Positions 1 to 10,774 of a stretch of DNA of 64,000 nucleotides are shown here, piece after piece. The stretch spans positions 23,507,547 through 23,571,546 of the forward strand of contig NC_087067.1 in NCBI RefSeq assembly GCF_963678635.1. The letters run 5' to 3'. The notes under the pieces are model-generated. The model was not told the DNA's origin, did not search any database, and was given only the letters and a program-made list of their open reading frames with translations. The position numbers and the translations under genes are program-made. The DNA is from Symsagittifera roscoffensis (taxonomy: Eukaryota > Xenacoelomorpha > Acoela > Convolutidae). Position 1 is the first letter of the stretch. Each line of letters begins with the position of its first letter.

Positions 1-119
1 GTGGTCGCTCCACTCCAACCTTAATTCGCAGCAAACGGTTTTTTGTATCGTTAGTGCATAATGGTTTGTATTTTTTACTTGCCCAGTTTTCTAACCGCAA
101 TGATAAGACGAACAACAAA

Positions 120-319
120 NNNNNNNNNNNNNNNNNNNNNNNNNNNNNNNNNNNNNNNNNNNNNNNNNNNNNNNNNNNNNNNNNNNNNNNNNNNNNNNNN
201 NNNNNNNNNNNNNNNNNNNNNNNNNNNNNNNNNNNNNNNNNNNNNNNNNNNNNNNNNNNNNNNNNNNNNNNNNNNNNNNNNNNNNNNNNNNNNNNNNNNN
301 NNNNNNNNNNNNNNNNNNN
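120..319. other. Assembly gap (200 N)
   Basis: Exactly 200 undetermined bases, the usual size of a placeholder gap. True length is unknown. The left end of a dispersed repeat copy (320-764) is lost in it. Confidence 0.98.
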
Positions 320-764
320 CAAGTAAAAACATGAAAAAGTAAACGTAATGAAATAAAACAGAAAAACAACTTTTTTTTCGAAAAATTTGAGATTTTTTGT
401 AAAACTCATCCTCCATACACCATATAAAGTACAAAGTGATAAATTTTGCTCCTAGTAACTAATCAATTATGGCAAAAAAAAGCTTCTTTAAAACCAATTT
501 TGAACGATTTCTAAGCCGGATCGAATCTCCGCTCACGCGTTAATATCATATATCTCGCGTTCATTGTCCCAAATTGGCAAAAAATGGCAATCTCTAAGCC
601 CCCATAACTTTTCGAAAAATGATCACAGGTAGAATATTTTTTTAATTTTAAGCTTACAACAAAAAAAAATCGTCAAAAGTGGCTAGATAAAATTCGAATT
701 TGTCTAAAGAAAAAAAACATCCTGAGCACAAATATTCCGTTACTTTCGTTATAAAAGTCTGAAC
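320..764 (+). repeat. Dispersed repeat family F1, copy with left end in gap
   Basis: This copy matches the F1 copies at 14891-15907 through shared landmarks: a TATAAAGTACAAA block, CTCCGCTCACGCG, TGATCACAGGT, GAGCACAAATATTCCGTTAC and the terminal GTCTGAAC (GTCGGAAC in better copies). The terminal hairpin seen in other copies is partly decayed. No coding capacity is visible. Orientation is given as hairpin end to GTCGGAAC end. Confidence 0.8.
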
Positions 765-3211
765 GAAAACTAAAACTGGATAATTTTTTCTACCCAACTG
801 TCTTGATTTGATTAAATTTTGATGTGTCTGACAATTTCAGCTTGACTATAGCAGAAAATGTATGATTCTAATCCATTATAATCCACTGCAATGTTTTATT
901 TGGGTTTAAATGTGTTTAATGAATGATTTGAAAAAAAATATTAATTATTGTTTTTCAATTGATCACACTGTCCAATTTTTGTTCTATCTTATTACGAATG
1001 ACATTAAAAAGCTACTATAATCGAATTTTATCAATGAAATTCCAGAGCGCGACCCAGTGCGCGCATGCGCCTTTATGAGAGTTTTTTCTGTTACTAGACT
1101 AGTCTTTTCGACAAATCGTTTTTATCTTCCTAACAAAAACTGTATAATATAACAGTCAAAGTGATTGAGAGAAAAATAGCAGCGGTCGCATATCAGTGCA
1201 AAGCTTATATCAGATTGCACTTTGAAGCCAATTAAAAAGTTTTTAGTTGAAACTTTCATAAATCAATGGAAAAAGTTTATTTGGTATCCCAAACGCTACC
1301 TAAAGATCAAATGGATAAATTTAGCTGTCGTATCCTAATAAAAAGACCCCAGGATTGCATCGATTCAATTCAGAACAAGTAAGCCTGCCGCGTACGCGTG
1401 TTATAAGAACGCAATATGTCGCGAGTTACTTTTCCCAGATTGCTCAAAAGAGCTAATTTCAAACTCCTCGAATTTGACAGAAAAAGATCACCAGTGATTT
1501 GGTTTCTCTATAATTGAGCTCTGGGCAACAAGGTTTTTCAGATAGCATATAGAAAACTTCTGTTAATAACGCTTCGTTGAGAAGTCTAATGTTGAATGAA
1601 TCATGAGCATAATTATTTCGCCACTCTCTTCGAAAGACGAAACACAAAACCTTTGCAGGTATAAACTAATTGGATATCACTTACTCAGAAAAAAGTTCTT
1701 TCAATGTACAAAACTTACAGCCAAATTACAATAAAAAGAGAGATTTTTCAAACATTCAAGTTCGTTTTTGCCTGGTTTCTGCAGTTCGACTTTCCTGGTC
1801 TAGAAATGCGGTTAACTGAATCCGAGGAATTGCAAACATGATTAGATATACATCAATTTGCAGAAAAATTGCAGATGATTTATTAGGCGTCATATGCAGT
1901 TTACGAGAAAACTATATTTTTTCGAAAAAAAGTTATGCAAGAACTTTGATTTGGGCGTTTTTTGGGCTTTTCGTTAGGGTTCTCTCAAATTTATGTTTAA
2001 GATTTGCTCGACTGAAATTGAGTTTTTCCTAAGAGAGTCCCCTCCTTAAATCTACTTCTGCTTTTCTGCCAATTGCATGTAGCCAAAAATGTCCCAACAA
2101 GGTCATATAGCCAAAAATCTTGGATTGCCAAAAAAGTGCTATAATTTGGTCATTATTTGGGTGCTAATAAGCATAAACACAAAGTGAACGTCTTGTTATT
2201 GCTGCATTGACAATAAGCTGTGAACTCGGACCAAGTTAACATCCTCAACCCCAAAACTGACAGAAGCTTTAGATAGCAGGAAATCATTGCTTGGTATCTT
2301 CAAGAAGGAGCAAAAAACAGCCATGCGGATTGACCACAAATGCTGATGATACATTTTCCATAAATGGATTGACCACAAATGCTGATGATACATTTTCCAC
2401 ATCTTCTTTTCATAGAGATACACCAAAATTGAAACCAAAACAATAAAAAAGTATCGCTTGAGTTAATCAAACTCATTGTCCAAAAATATGTGAAATTCGT
2501 CTGACTTGCATTTTTCTAGAGACTAAAAATAAAGAATTGAAAGTTTAGCGTTTTCCTCTATGGAGGTCAACCAGGGTATGTGAAATGAAGTTAAAGCTGG
2601 AGCAATCAAACTGTTATATACGTTAAGCGTTCAAAAATCGGTCGGGTGACTAATTTTGTCCAATTGAACGGTTTAAAACTTTTGTGAGAGCTTGTTTACT
2701 AACCATATGATAGTAGAATTGCCATCGCTAAATCGAAATAATTTTACAGTTAAGCATACTTCTACCTTTTAACGACGTTCTCCCGTTTTGCAATAGGTTG
2801 AACTATGATCAAGATCCCTATTGTATTTATTTTTTTTATTCAGGTCAGTTTTCTCTATTTTATGATTAATTAACACCCACCAATTTACTTATCGGAGAGA
2901 AAATGATTGTTTTGAAGGCTTAAAAGGGAACGATTGAGCTTGAGTTTGACTGATATAATTAGCCAATTATACTGAACCATGAAACTTGATAATTCTGTTC
3001 GTACTTTTTGGTAGTTCTACAAAGTAGCCGAAGGGGGTTTTCGATTAAGTCTTCATCTAATTTTTGAAAGTCAGACCCCACACGCTGCGTAACGTATAAA
3101 AGGACTTCTTTTGTTTGCTTATAAAAAGTATTGAATAGACCAGAGAGGCATGCCTTGATGCAAATTGGATCGATTTAATAGCGTCTCCAAACACAACAGT
3201 CCTATACAAAA
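765..3211. other. AT-rich intergenic sequence
   Basis: I see no gene. Weak remnants resembling family F1 occur around 1200-1460 (for example a GTGTTATAAGAACGCA segment). A 39-bp unit beginning GGATTGACCACAAATGC is duplicated in tandem at 2327 and 2366. Open frames at 1459-1647, 1838-2032 and 2196-2438 show no recognisable motif and look like chance. Confidence 0.6.
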
Positions 3212-3416
3212 CAAGACTGCTCGTATCAAGGCGAAGCCCTGAGAGTTCCGACTGCATTTTGAGGTCTATTGAGTTGTGATACCATGAAAAAAATTAAATG
3301 TAATAAAATGGAATGAATTTTTTTTAATTTTGATTTTGAAAATCATCACCCCACGCGCAATATAAAGTACAAAGTGATAGATTTTGCTCCCATTAACAAA
3401 TCAATTTGGCAAATAT
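3212..3416 (+). repeat. F1 repeat, left fragment
   Basis: Starts CAAGACTGCTCGTATCA, followed by the stem-loop segment and GTTCCGACTGC, and continues through the CATCACCCCACGCGC block before ending abruptly. The rest of the element is missing. The LTR retrotransposon begins about 50 bp further on. Confidence 0.8.
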
Positions 3417-3465
3417 GTTGGATATCCGATGCGGTATCAACTGAAAACTAATTGTAATTCAATAA

Positions 3466-3671
3466 TGTATTCTGTTATATTGAACTTTGTTTTCTCTTTT
3501 CTTTTATTCGTTACTGAGAGATAGATCAACACTGAAAACTCTGACCTCTCAACTAAGTCTCAATGTCACAACACACTGTGACCTTGAGTATACCATGAAA
3601 TTAATAACTAAGCACCGCAGGTTGGTAAAACATACATAATCAATTACTGCTATTGCAGTAGCAATATGACA
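3466..3671 (-). repeat. 3' LTR (left in window)
   Basis: 206 bp, TG...CA bounded, aligned without gaps to the LTR at 10116-10321 with 8 mismatches. On the minus strand it starts TGTCATATTGC directly after the polypurine tract, which identifies it as the 3' LTR. Confidence 0.95.
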
Positions 3672-3683
3672 CACCCCCCTCGG
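3672..3683 (-). other. Polypurine tract of the LTR element
   Basis: Minus-strand CCGAGGGGGGTG lies immediately upstream of the 3' LTR. In this class of element such a tract primes plus-strand DNA synthesis. Position and composition fit that role. Confidence 0.8.
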
Positions 3684-3953
3684 TAAAAACAAAAATTATT
3701 CAACATAAGTAGGATAATTTATCTTAAAAAGAGTTTAATATACTCAGTTCGCAAGAAAATTTTTGGGTTACTGAAGAATTAGTTCATGATTTTCTATTTC
3801 AGTTTTCCTCCAGCTCTATTTCCAGCTCGGATTCCAGTCCACTCCTTCATCCAGCGTTGCATAACCAAATTTCCGCCTAAATTAGTGTCGTTCGAGCATT
3901 TTCAATTTGATTCTACAGGCCTATCACTTCGTTCCTTGAAGTCTCTCAGTCTT

Positions 3954-5060
3954 CTACGGTATTCCTGAAGTGCCGTTTTGAGAAGTGCCCCCTGTCAGAT
4001 TCTCTGAAATCTCTTTAATTGAGTGCTTGATCGGGTCACCAAAACGTTTCGGTTCTTTATTCTTTGTTTGCCTGGAGCTTCGCCGGACACTCGACTCCTC
4101 CGCACTTGACTCGTCGGAGAATCCTTGTGGCGGTTCAAATGCTGCATCTCTTTCCAAAAATGGTTGTGAATTTCCTCTAATATCGTCCGCGACTCTATGA
4201 ACCCCACGTTTTAGTAATTAGTCTGCAAACTTTTCCCATTCAGCTGGTGCCAAATTTCAATTTTGGAATGTGTCTTATATGTCCTCCGGAGATGTTTGGG
4301 AATCAATACATTTCATTTTTGACCGCTGTTTTGTTTTAGGAGTAGAACTCGTCTGAGTGTTGTGACCCAACGTCCCCAACTTTGATGTCGATTGATCCTG
4401 CCCCTGATCCACTGCTGTCGCAGTTTGACCTGTAAAATTATGCTGTTTGCTTTGAGTCTTCTTTTCCTTGGCTTTCTTGTCCGTCCTCTTTTTGTCGTTC
4501 TCATCTGCCGGTGAACTTGGGCCCGCCAAATTTGGTTTCGCTCTCTTGATAGCTAAGTTGAGGCCACCTCCTGCGTTCGTGTCTTTGGAAGTTACGACTG
4601 TTTGGCTCTGTTGGAATCGGTCTATGGGGTTCACCGCATCAGCTATTTCCATATCTCGTTGTAATTCTTCATCTGACCCGATATCCTCGAGTGCTTCAGG
4701 GGAAATGATCCTTTGAAAATTTTTCGTAGGCTCCGCCGATGGGCTCTTACTCTCACTCCGCTGATTCTCGTGTGTTAGAACTGCTCTCGATTGTGCAATG
4801 TCCGATTTCCTGTAAATAGAGCCTGTTGTCGTCTTAATAGTTGAGTCTGCTTGAGACGCTATTTTACCCTTCAGTTGCTTTGTAAGTGCCTCTCCACTTT
4901 TCCGTAACAGGTCCTTTCGTAAAATTGTCTTCGGTGGAGATTTACTTTGTTTTGATTCTTTGTCCTCGATGAATCCCTTCTCCCAGGAGTCCGGTCTCGT
5001 CCACAATTCGCCTGGTATCATTTTTAGCAGCATCTCTTCTTTCGTGGTTCCATCGGGCAT
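3954..5060 (-). pseudogene. C-terminal hydrophilic tail of the gypsy Pol polyprotein, broken
   Basis: A 261-codon open stretch (5060-4275) continues the integrase in another frame after a frameshift at the T-run 5074-5080. It is rich in Lys, Ser, Thr, Gln and Asp, low in hydrophobic residues, and is probably disordered. After TAA at 4275-4277 and another TAA near 4220, the same frame reopens. It carries VRRSSRQTKNKEPKRFGDP, which resembles the Arg-Ser-Arg...Pro-Lys-Arg-x-Gly-Asp-Pro signature common at the C-termini of Ty3/gypsy Pol. The tail is about 370 residues long if read through, which is long for the family. It has no function of its own that I can name. Confidence 0.75.
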
Positions 5061-6129
5061 TCGCCTCCAGCAGTTTTTTTAGGGCTTTAGCCCTTTGTCG
5101 ATCCCTGTCCAAGTTTACTTGCTGCTTATGCAGTGGGCTTGTGTCCATGCTGAGTTGTCCTTTTCGTACTATTTTAAGGTTCTCTCTTGATTGGTCAATT
5201 CTGCGTTTTAATTGTGATGCCGTCAATGCTGAACGTTCCAAATGTTGTTTGTCTAAATAATCAAAATTGCTTAGAAACCTATTCCTTACAATTTTAAATT
5301 CTGTTTTTGGTAGTCTGCCAAAATGTGCTTGAAATGGGGATACTTGTATAGTTTTCTGCTTGTTCCACCGTAGATCTCGCATTATGATACTGAGACTTAA
5401 TTTGATCAATTTGTTATTTTCTTCGAGCAACATTACCCCCAATCTTCTCTTTATAGTTTGTATTGTACGTTCTACCAAGCCACAGCCTCGATGATCCCCC
5501 ACCGGACAGAATTTCTGCTCGATGTTAAGTTCCGAACAAAACTTTTTTAGAGTTTTCCCTTTAAATCCTGAAAATTGATCGGAGCGAATCGATTCCGGAA
5601 TCCCATGTGTGTCTATATACGATCTCAAGAATTTTACTGTGCACTTCCCATTTGTAGATTTCGTAACTTTCACCGATGGAAATTTTGAGAATCTATCAAT
5701 ATTTACTAGCAGGTAGATTTTTTTTCCTTTTTGATTTTCTATAGGCCCCGTGTAATCTAATTGTACTTCCTGTCCCGGCTGCGTGAGCAGTGGCAATGGT
5801 TTTGACGCGTTTTTTGGAATAAGATGTTTTACGTTCTTACCATATCTGGTGCAACTACGACTTTCCTCCGCTAGATTCACGATGTCCTTGTTCATATGCG
5901 GCCACCACAGGTATTGTGACACTCCTAACATAGCCTCTTGGCCTGGATGTCCTCGGTGGATCCTCTTTAGAACTGCTTGTCTCAACTGAGCTGGAACCGC
6001 TAAACCATTGTTCACCAAAATGCAGTCGTCCTGCACTGCCATCTGTGACCACAATGGATTCGTATATAGTCCCATTAATTCGAAGCCTTGTTTGTCTCCC
6101 CTCTTTATCACTCGTCTAAGGCGGTCCAT
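4942..6129 (-). pseudogene. Integrase domain of the gypsy Pol
   Basis: 395 codons are uninterrupted from 6129 to 4942. Integrase joins the cDNA copy to the chromosome. The N-terminal zinc region shows His58 and His61 and one Cys at 93; the Cys expected three residues earlier is Ser90, so the HHCC finger looks damaged. The catalytic core has Asp125 (QLDYTGP), Asp184 (IRSDQFSGF) and Glu220 (GLVERTIQTIK). The last two are separated by 35 residues, the classic DD35E spacing. The C-terminal part is basic and helical. The region is the same frame as 6148-6639, split by TGA at 6148-6150. The catalytic triad is intact although the polyprotein is not. Confidence 0.93.
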
Positions 6130-6147
6130 CCAGGTGTCTTCGGTTGT

Positions 6148-7288
6148 TCATTCAGCTAGCAGACTTTTATCAAACAGTTTTGATAAATTGTCGAGGTTTT
6201 CCTCTTGTTGCTGCCTCTGCAGTTTCGATTTACTGGATATCTTCGGTGGCTCAATGGCACACACTTCTTCTTCACTCTCAATATCTTCTGTAGTCGTCAG
6301 GTCCACCTCAATTACCTGCACCTCACTCAGCTTTCTTTCCGCCGATGCAGATGGTTTAATGATAGTTGAACTTTGACTATTTCCTGGGCTGTCCTTGGTT
6401 TTTTCTGTGTTTGCCACCAACTCTCTATTAATATTTCCCGGTATGTTGCCTTCTCCTCTGATTAGTTGCCAGAACGAAAGTAGTCTCTGATCTGCTTCTC
6501 TTTCTTGTTCTGGTTCGAGTTGATGCATGTCGTGTTTCACTGTCCGAGCTATCTCTATTTTTCCGGCCTCCACGAATGATTTTTCTCGTGCGCTATAATG
6601 TTTCTGTGATTTCCTCCTCTTCAGAAAGTTCGTTTGCATTTGTCATTGAGCGATTCCACTTTGGATCCAGCAGGTTTTCTTCTCTATCATCATTGCGCCA
6701 GTCCTGTGGTGTATCCGACCACCAATCGTAGGATCTATTTTCTGACATCTCGTTCCTTGAGCCTGTTTTTCCTTTCTTCTGATTTTTTGATACTAGTTTC
6801 TCTGCGATTATCAAGTTATTTGAGCACGACTGCTTGCTGAGATGAGTTGACGAAAAAGTGATTGGTTTATCTTTAACTGTTGGGTTTAGCTGTTTTGGCA
6901 GTCGTGGAAACTGTTTTCTCTCGTTCCCGTCGAGCTTTGTTCGTTTTTGACCGTTTTGGTTGCTATGGCAACCATTACTTGATGACTGTTTCTCTGCATT
7001 CCTTCTAGAACATTCTAGAACGTTTTCGTTCCGGTCGAGCGACCCAATGCCTTTCAGCCTACTGCTCATGCAGTCTAATGCTTCATGAAAGGAGTTTATT
7101 GTCGCTACTAGTAAGTAATCAACTATACGCATGTTCCTCCCCGGAATGCGAACTATATTAAATTGATATGGCAACAACCGATCGACCCACCGGGTCAAAC
7201 GAGATTGATTGGCCTTATTAGACTTGTTACCATCTAGCGCTGATGTGAGCGCTTTGTGATCTGTTGCAATGGTAAATGATTTTCCCAA
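6148..7288 (-). pseudogene. RNase H C-terminal part and long linker to integrase
   Basis: From 7288 the frame carries on the RNase H fold (GKSFTIATDHKAL, then a WVDRLLPYQFNIVRIPG segment). It then becomes a long hydrophilic linker rich in Asn, Lys, Glu, Ser and Arg. A frame change inside 6593-6639 moves the reading into a 163-codon frame that ends at TGA 6148-6150, just before the integrase. The linker of about 300 residues between RNase H and integrase is much longer than is usual in Ty3/gypsy elements. I recognise no domain in it. Confidence 0.8.
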
Positions 7289-7351
7289 CAGGTAATGTTT
7301 GTATCTGTCTACTGCCCAAACAAATGCCAGTAACTCCAGTTCATTTGTTGA

Positions 7352-8475
7352 TTATTTTTTTTCTTGTACATTTAGATACCGAGATGCGAATGAGATTGGA
7401 ACCCACAAACCTTCGTCATTTTGATGTTCCAATGTAGCGCCTAAGCCATCATGGCTCGCGTCACACTTAACTCGTGTCTCTCGGTTAGCATCATAATAAT
7501 GTACTTTTGTAATATTTGCTACAGCCTCTTTTATAGCATCAAATCTTACAGTGTCCTCATCCAACCACTCGGACTTTTTTACCGGTAGTTTCATGTTTTT
7601 CAACTTTCTCTTTTGATTCTCTTCTTTAAGAAGTGGTCTCAATTTCTCAGTTAAACTTGCTGCGTTAGCTATAAATTTAGCTAAGTGATTTATACTTCCC
7701 AGAAATGACCTTAAATGTTTAAGCGATTTCGGCGGATTTAGGTTTATAATCGCTTCGGTTTTAGTGAATTTTGGACTAACCCCTGCTTCTGAGAGGTGAT
7801 GACCCAACCAATTCACTTCTTGTTTGAAAAATTCGCACTTTGATATATTCAAAGCCAATTTTTCAACATTCAATCTCCTAAGTACCGCTTCCACCAGATT
7901 TCCATGTTCCATTTCATTTCCCTTCGACACAATAAGAATGTCATCCAGAAAACAGAACATGTTTTTAGCGTGATTGATAGTTCTGTCCATGGCCTTTTGG
8001 AATCCGGCTGGCATGTCCGCTAATCCATAGAACCCTGTAAGAAATCTGTATGTCCCGGTTGCTTTCCCGCCAACAATTTCAAAATTACATTGTTTAGCTG
8101 TATCTACAGCCAATTTTAATTGACTGTACGCATACTTCAAATCTAACACCGTGAAGTAGAGATACCCACTTTTGTTTTCAGTAACAATTAGACTCACCCC
8201 TTCGATGAGCTCATCTACGTTAGGCATTTGGTATTTATTTTTAAACAGTTGTCTATTTATTGGTTTCGCGTCCAACGCCAATTTTATTGAGTCGTCCTTT
8301 TTTACTGTTATCACAATCGGAGCAATAAAGCAATCACTCGTACATTTATCAAGTTTTGTTATAAGACGTTCTGTCAACAATTTCTCGATTTCTTTTTCAA
8401 CTTTATCCTGTATGTGAATTGGGATTCTTCTCCCTTTTTCTTGAAATGGACATAGTGGATATTTAAATTTCGAGC
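7352..8475 (-). pseudogene. Reverse transcriptase and start of RNase H
   Basis: The frame is open from upstream of 8380 to TAA 7352-7354. Counting from 8380, Asp80 in VLDLKYAYSQL is the first catalytic aspartate. FLDD at 144-147 is the Y/F-x-D-D catalytic pair. LGHHLSEAG (192-200) and FLGSINHLAKFI lie in the thumb/connection region. CDASHDGLGA (from 306) opens RNase H. The enzyme would copy the element RNA into DNA in the cytoplasmic particle. The TAA falls inside RNase H and the same frame resumes directly after it, so a single substitution is the simplest cause. No ATG opens this frame; it is joined to protease through the A7 run at 8486-8492. Confidence 0.95.
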
Positions 8476-8925
8476 TTACAATGTAATTTTTTTGAACTTA
8501 TTGAAAAACGTTTCTTTCCAATCTTCTGACAGCTCGCACATGAGCACGTCAAACCTGGTAAGTTCCTTTGGCGCTGGTTTTATTGTAGTAACTATCTCCA
8601 CTTGTCCTTGCCAATCTAATCCCATGATGCATCTGGTCTTACGTTCCGTCACAAGAGAGGTAGCGCCTTTCACCTCCCAGCCCGCCGACCGAAGGTTCGT
8701 CTTCAAGGCTCCCAATACACTGATCGGTTGTTTGTTATAATCAACGAATTTGGTCTGCAAATTCAGTTTTTCTGACGGAATGAATCTTACTTTGCTTGAA
8801 TTTTCCATAATTTCCTTCGCCGTCGCCCAATTTAGAAACGAAACTGGACTTCCCGTGTCCACTGTCAATTGTATTATTTGATTATCAATTCGTATCATGG
8901 CCTTTAGTGATTTTACTCGTTTCAA
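8476..8925 (-). pseudogene. Retropepsin-like aspartic protease
   Basis: 149 codons are open. LTVDTGSPVSFL near residues 20-31 is the D-T/S-G active-site motif of retroviral-type aspartic proteases. IMGLDWQG further on fits the hydrophobic-hydrophobic-Gly strand near the end of the fold. The enzyme would release Gag and Pol products. It shares the zinc-knuckle frame, separated from it by one TGA (8935-8937). It ends at TAA 8476-8478, nine nt after a run of seven A on the coding strand (8486-8492). A shift of -1 there enters the RT frame. Confidence 0.9.
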
Positions 8926-8934
8926 CGTTGGGTC

Positions 8935-10088
8935 TCAAATTGAATCAATTTTCTGAACTTGTATTGTCTCTCTATTCGATTTGTTCCTCATTTCATTGAA
9001 TCGATCCTTCACATACTTAAAAACTCTTTCATTTTCAGGTTGATATGTTTGGAGCGACATGACTTCGAACTCACTACATGACCCAAAGCTTGCTTTTGTC
9101 TGATCGCATTCCTCTACAGATCCTTCCGATTCTTCCGCAACCTCACTTTTTTGCTGAGATCTACACATTTTTGCAAAGTGATTGGGTTTACCACAGTTCT
9201 TACAAGTTTTTCCCATCGCTGAAAAATTTTTCAAAAGTCCCTGATCAAACGCCCTTCCACATCTGTTACATGGTTTCGTTTTCATGTTGTGGTTCATGTT
9301 ATTATTTTGCTTTTTATTTGATTCCCTTCTGTTCTGATTCTTTGTCGTCCCTGACAAATTTCTAACTGCCAAGGTTCTTGTTTTATCCTCACTCCCGAAG
9401 TGTAATTTTGACTTGTTCCTCCTGTAGCCGCAGCATTCATCTTTTGAAAAGTCATTGTGGTTAAGTTGCTGTGTTCGAATTTTATCGCCCTTTTCAGAAC
9501 CTCTTCCGGATCTAGAGTCTCGAATGTCAACGTGTCCTGCAATGTCATGTTTTTAATTTTCGAAATGAATAAATCACGGCCTGTCTCATTTTCCAATGTT
9601 CCCAGTTCAGATCGGGCTGATTGCGCAGTTAGCGCTGCGTGAAATGCCTCCAGAGATTCCCCGGATTCTTGCATTCGTGTAAACAGTTTATATTTTTCAT
9701 ACGTTACACATTTCACTTTTTGAAACAAAACTTCTGCAAGTTCTGTAATTTCCCTGAACGACATTCTCGATATTTCAGTATGCGGGTTCTTTTGTAAGAA
9801 TCGTTTTTTCCCCTCTGTACCCAGAGACAAAAATAATCTGGACACCAGTTTCTTTTGTACTTCGTTATAGAAAACATTGTGTCCGACTCGTGGGCCTCTT
9901 GTCCTTCTCTCTTCGTTCTCCAACAATACTCTATCCCTTGCTAGCTTGTCTCTAAGAATCCTCGCATTCCTCGCATCTTCATTCTCTCCATCTCGTGGTG
10001 TTTCTACTCGAGGAGGTGGCTCCTCTAATATGTCTTTTGGTTCTTCCAATATAATCTCCGGGCTTACGTTTTCTTTAACAGTTACTGC
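8935..10088 (-). pseudogene. Gag-like protein with zinc knuckle, frameshifted
   Basis: The capsid-like part runs in one frame from just after TAG 10089-10091 to 9294. It is highly charged at the start (many Glu, Arg, Asp), then helical. A frame change near 9370 leads to 9372-8935. That part has a CNRC half-motif and then CKNCGKPNHFAKMC, a CX2CX4HX4C zinc knuckle that binds the element RNA. The opening of gag has no ATG in frame: the first codons after the TAG are GCA GTA ACT. Either the start codon was lost or the true start is not where I place it. The frame continues past TGA 8935-8937 into protease. Confidence 0.88.
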
Positions 10089-10090
10089 CT

Positions 10091-10108
10091 AAGAAATTGT
10101 TCAAACCA
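10091..10108 (-). other. Candidate primer-binding site
   Basis: Read on the minus strand, TGG begins 7 nt downstream of the 5' LTR end, followed by TTTGAACAATTTCTT. A primer site starting TGG would pair with a tRNA CCA end. The offset from the LTR is larger than usual and I cannot name the tRNA, so this is tentative. Confidence 0.35.
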
Positions 10109-10115
10109 GAAATAA

Positions 10116-10321
10116 TGTATTCTGTTATATTGAAGTTTGTTTTCTCTTTTCTTTTATTGGTTAATGAGAGATAGATCAACACTGAAAACTCTGACCTCTC
10201 AACTAAGTCTCAATGTCACAACACACTGTGACCTTGAGTATACCATGGAATTAATAACTAAGCACCGCAGGTTGGTAGTACATACATAATCAATTATTGC
10301 TATTGCAGTAGCAGTATGACA
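10116..10321 (-). repeat. 5' LTR (right in window)
   Basis: 206 bp, TG...CA, 8 mismatches to the LTR at 3466-3671. The five bases AATAA lie just left of both LTRs, once in flanking DNA and once inside the element. The outer flanks (AATAA on the left, TACGT on the right) do not match, so no 5-bp duplication is visible. Confidence 0.95.
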
Positions 10322-10353
10322 TACGTGCCTGGAAAATTGTGTCCTAGTCACTT

Positions 10354-10401
10354 ATGTCTTGGACAAAACTGTCCAAAAAAAAACAAAAGTGTCCAAGACA
10401 T
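10354..10401. repeat. 12-bp perfect inverted repeat
   Basis: ATGTCTTGGACA (10354-10365) and TGTCCAAGACAT (10390-10401) are perfect inverted copies with a 24-nt A-rich spacer. They lie 33 bp outside the LTR element. This could be the ends of a tiny remnant element or a chance hairpin. Confidence 0.5.
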
Positions 10402-10774
10402 TTGGCTCCCAGATAAAATTATCCGAAAACTGTTTAGTTAATTAACAACGTAGATAACAACCGGATTATTTTGATAAAAATTTAGGATAAGAAGGATCAA
10501 ATTGATAAGGCCGCGCAACTATATTTTAAGTCCAGAAGTTTAACTGAGTGGCCTGCTAGAGACTCAAGTAAAAGTTGACTGAAATCATTTACACATACCT
10601 CAACAGTTAACGGTTGGTTGAACAACAAACGTGGCTATGACTGATTTTAGCATCCCTATTATAGCTCTTTAGTTGGTGTTCAACAATGGCAATCCTTATG
10701 ACAAATAAAAACAATGAAATTTTAGTTTATAATGCATATGCTTATTTGAATTATTGAACTTTGACAGACACCTC

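Larger units (their letters stand above)
3466..10321 (-). mobile_element. Ty3/gypsy-type LTR retrotransposon, full-length, inactivated
   Basis: A 6,856-bp element read on the minus strand. It has two 206-bp direct LTRs with TG...CA ends, a G-rich polypurine tract touching the 3' LTR, and coding domains in the order Gag, zinc knuckle, protease, RT, RNase H, integrase. Integrase after RNase H is the Ty3/gypsy order. The reading frame is broken by a shift near 9370, TGA at 8935-8937, a frame change at the A7 run 8486-8492, TAA at 7352-7354, a shift in 6593-6639, TGA at 6148-6150, a shift near 5074-5085, and TAA codons at 4275-4277 and near 4220. The LTRs differ at 8 of 206 sites, so the insertion is not very recent. 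No envelope-like membrane protein is visible. No clear target-site duplication is present. Confidence 0.96.

Noticed and set aside
3466-10321. Endogenous retrovirus with envelope gene
   Set aside because: No membrane-spanning or signal-peptide-bearing frame lies between integrase and the 3' LTR; the tail is hydrophilic, so the element is a retrotransposon without an envelope.
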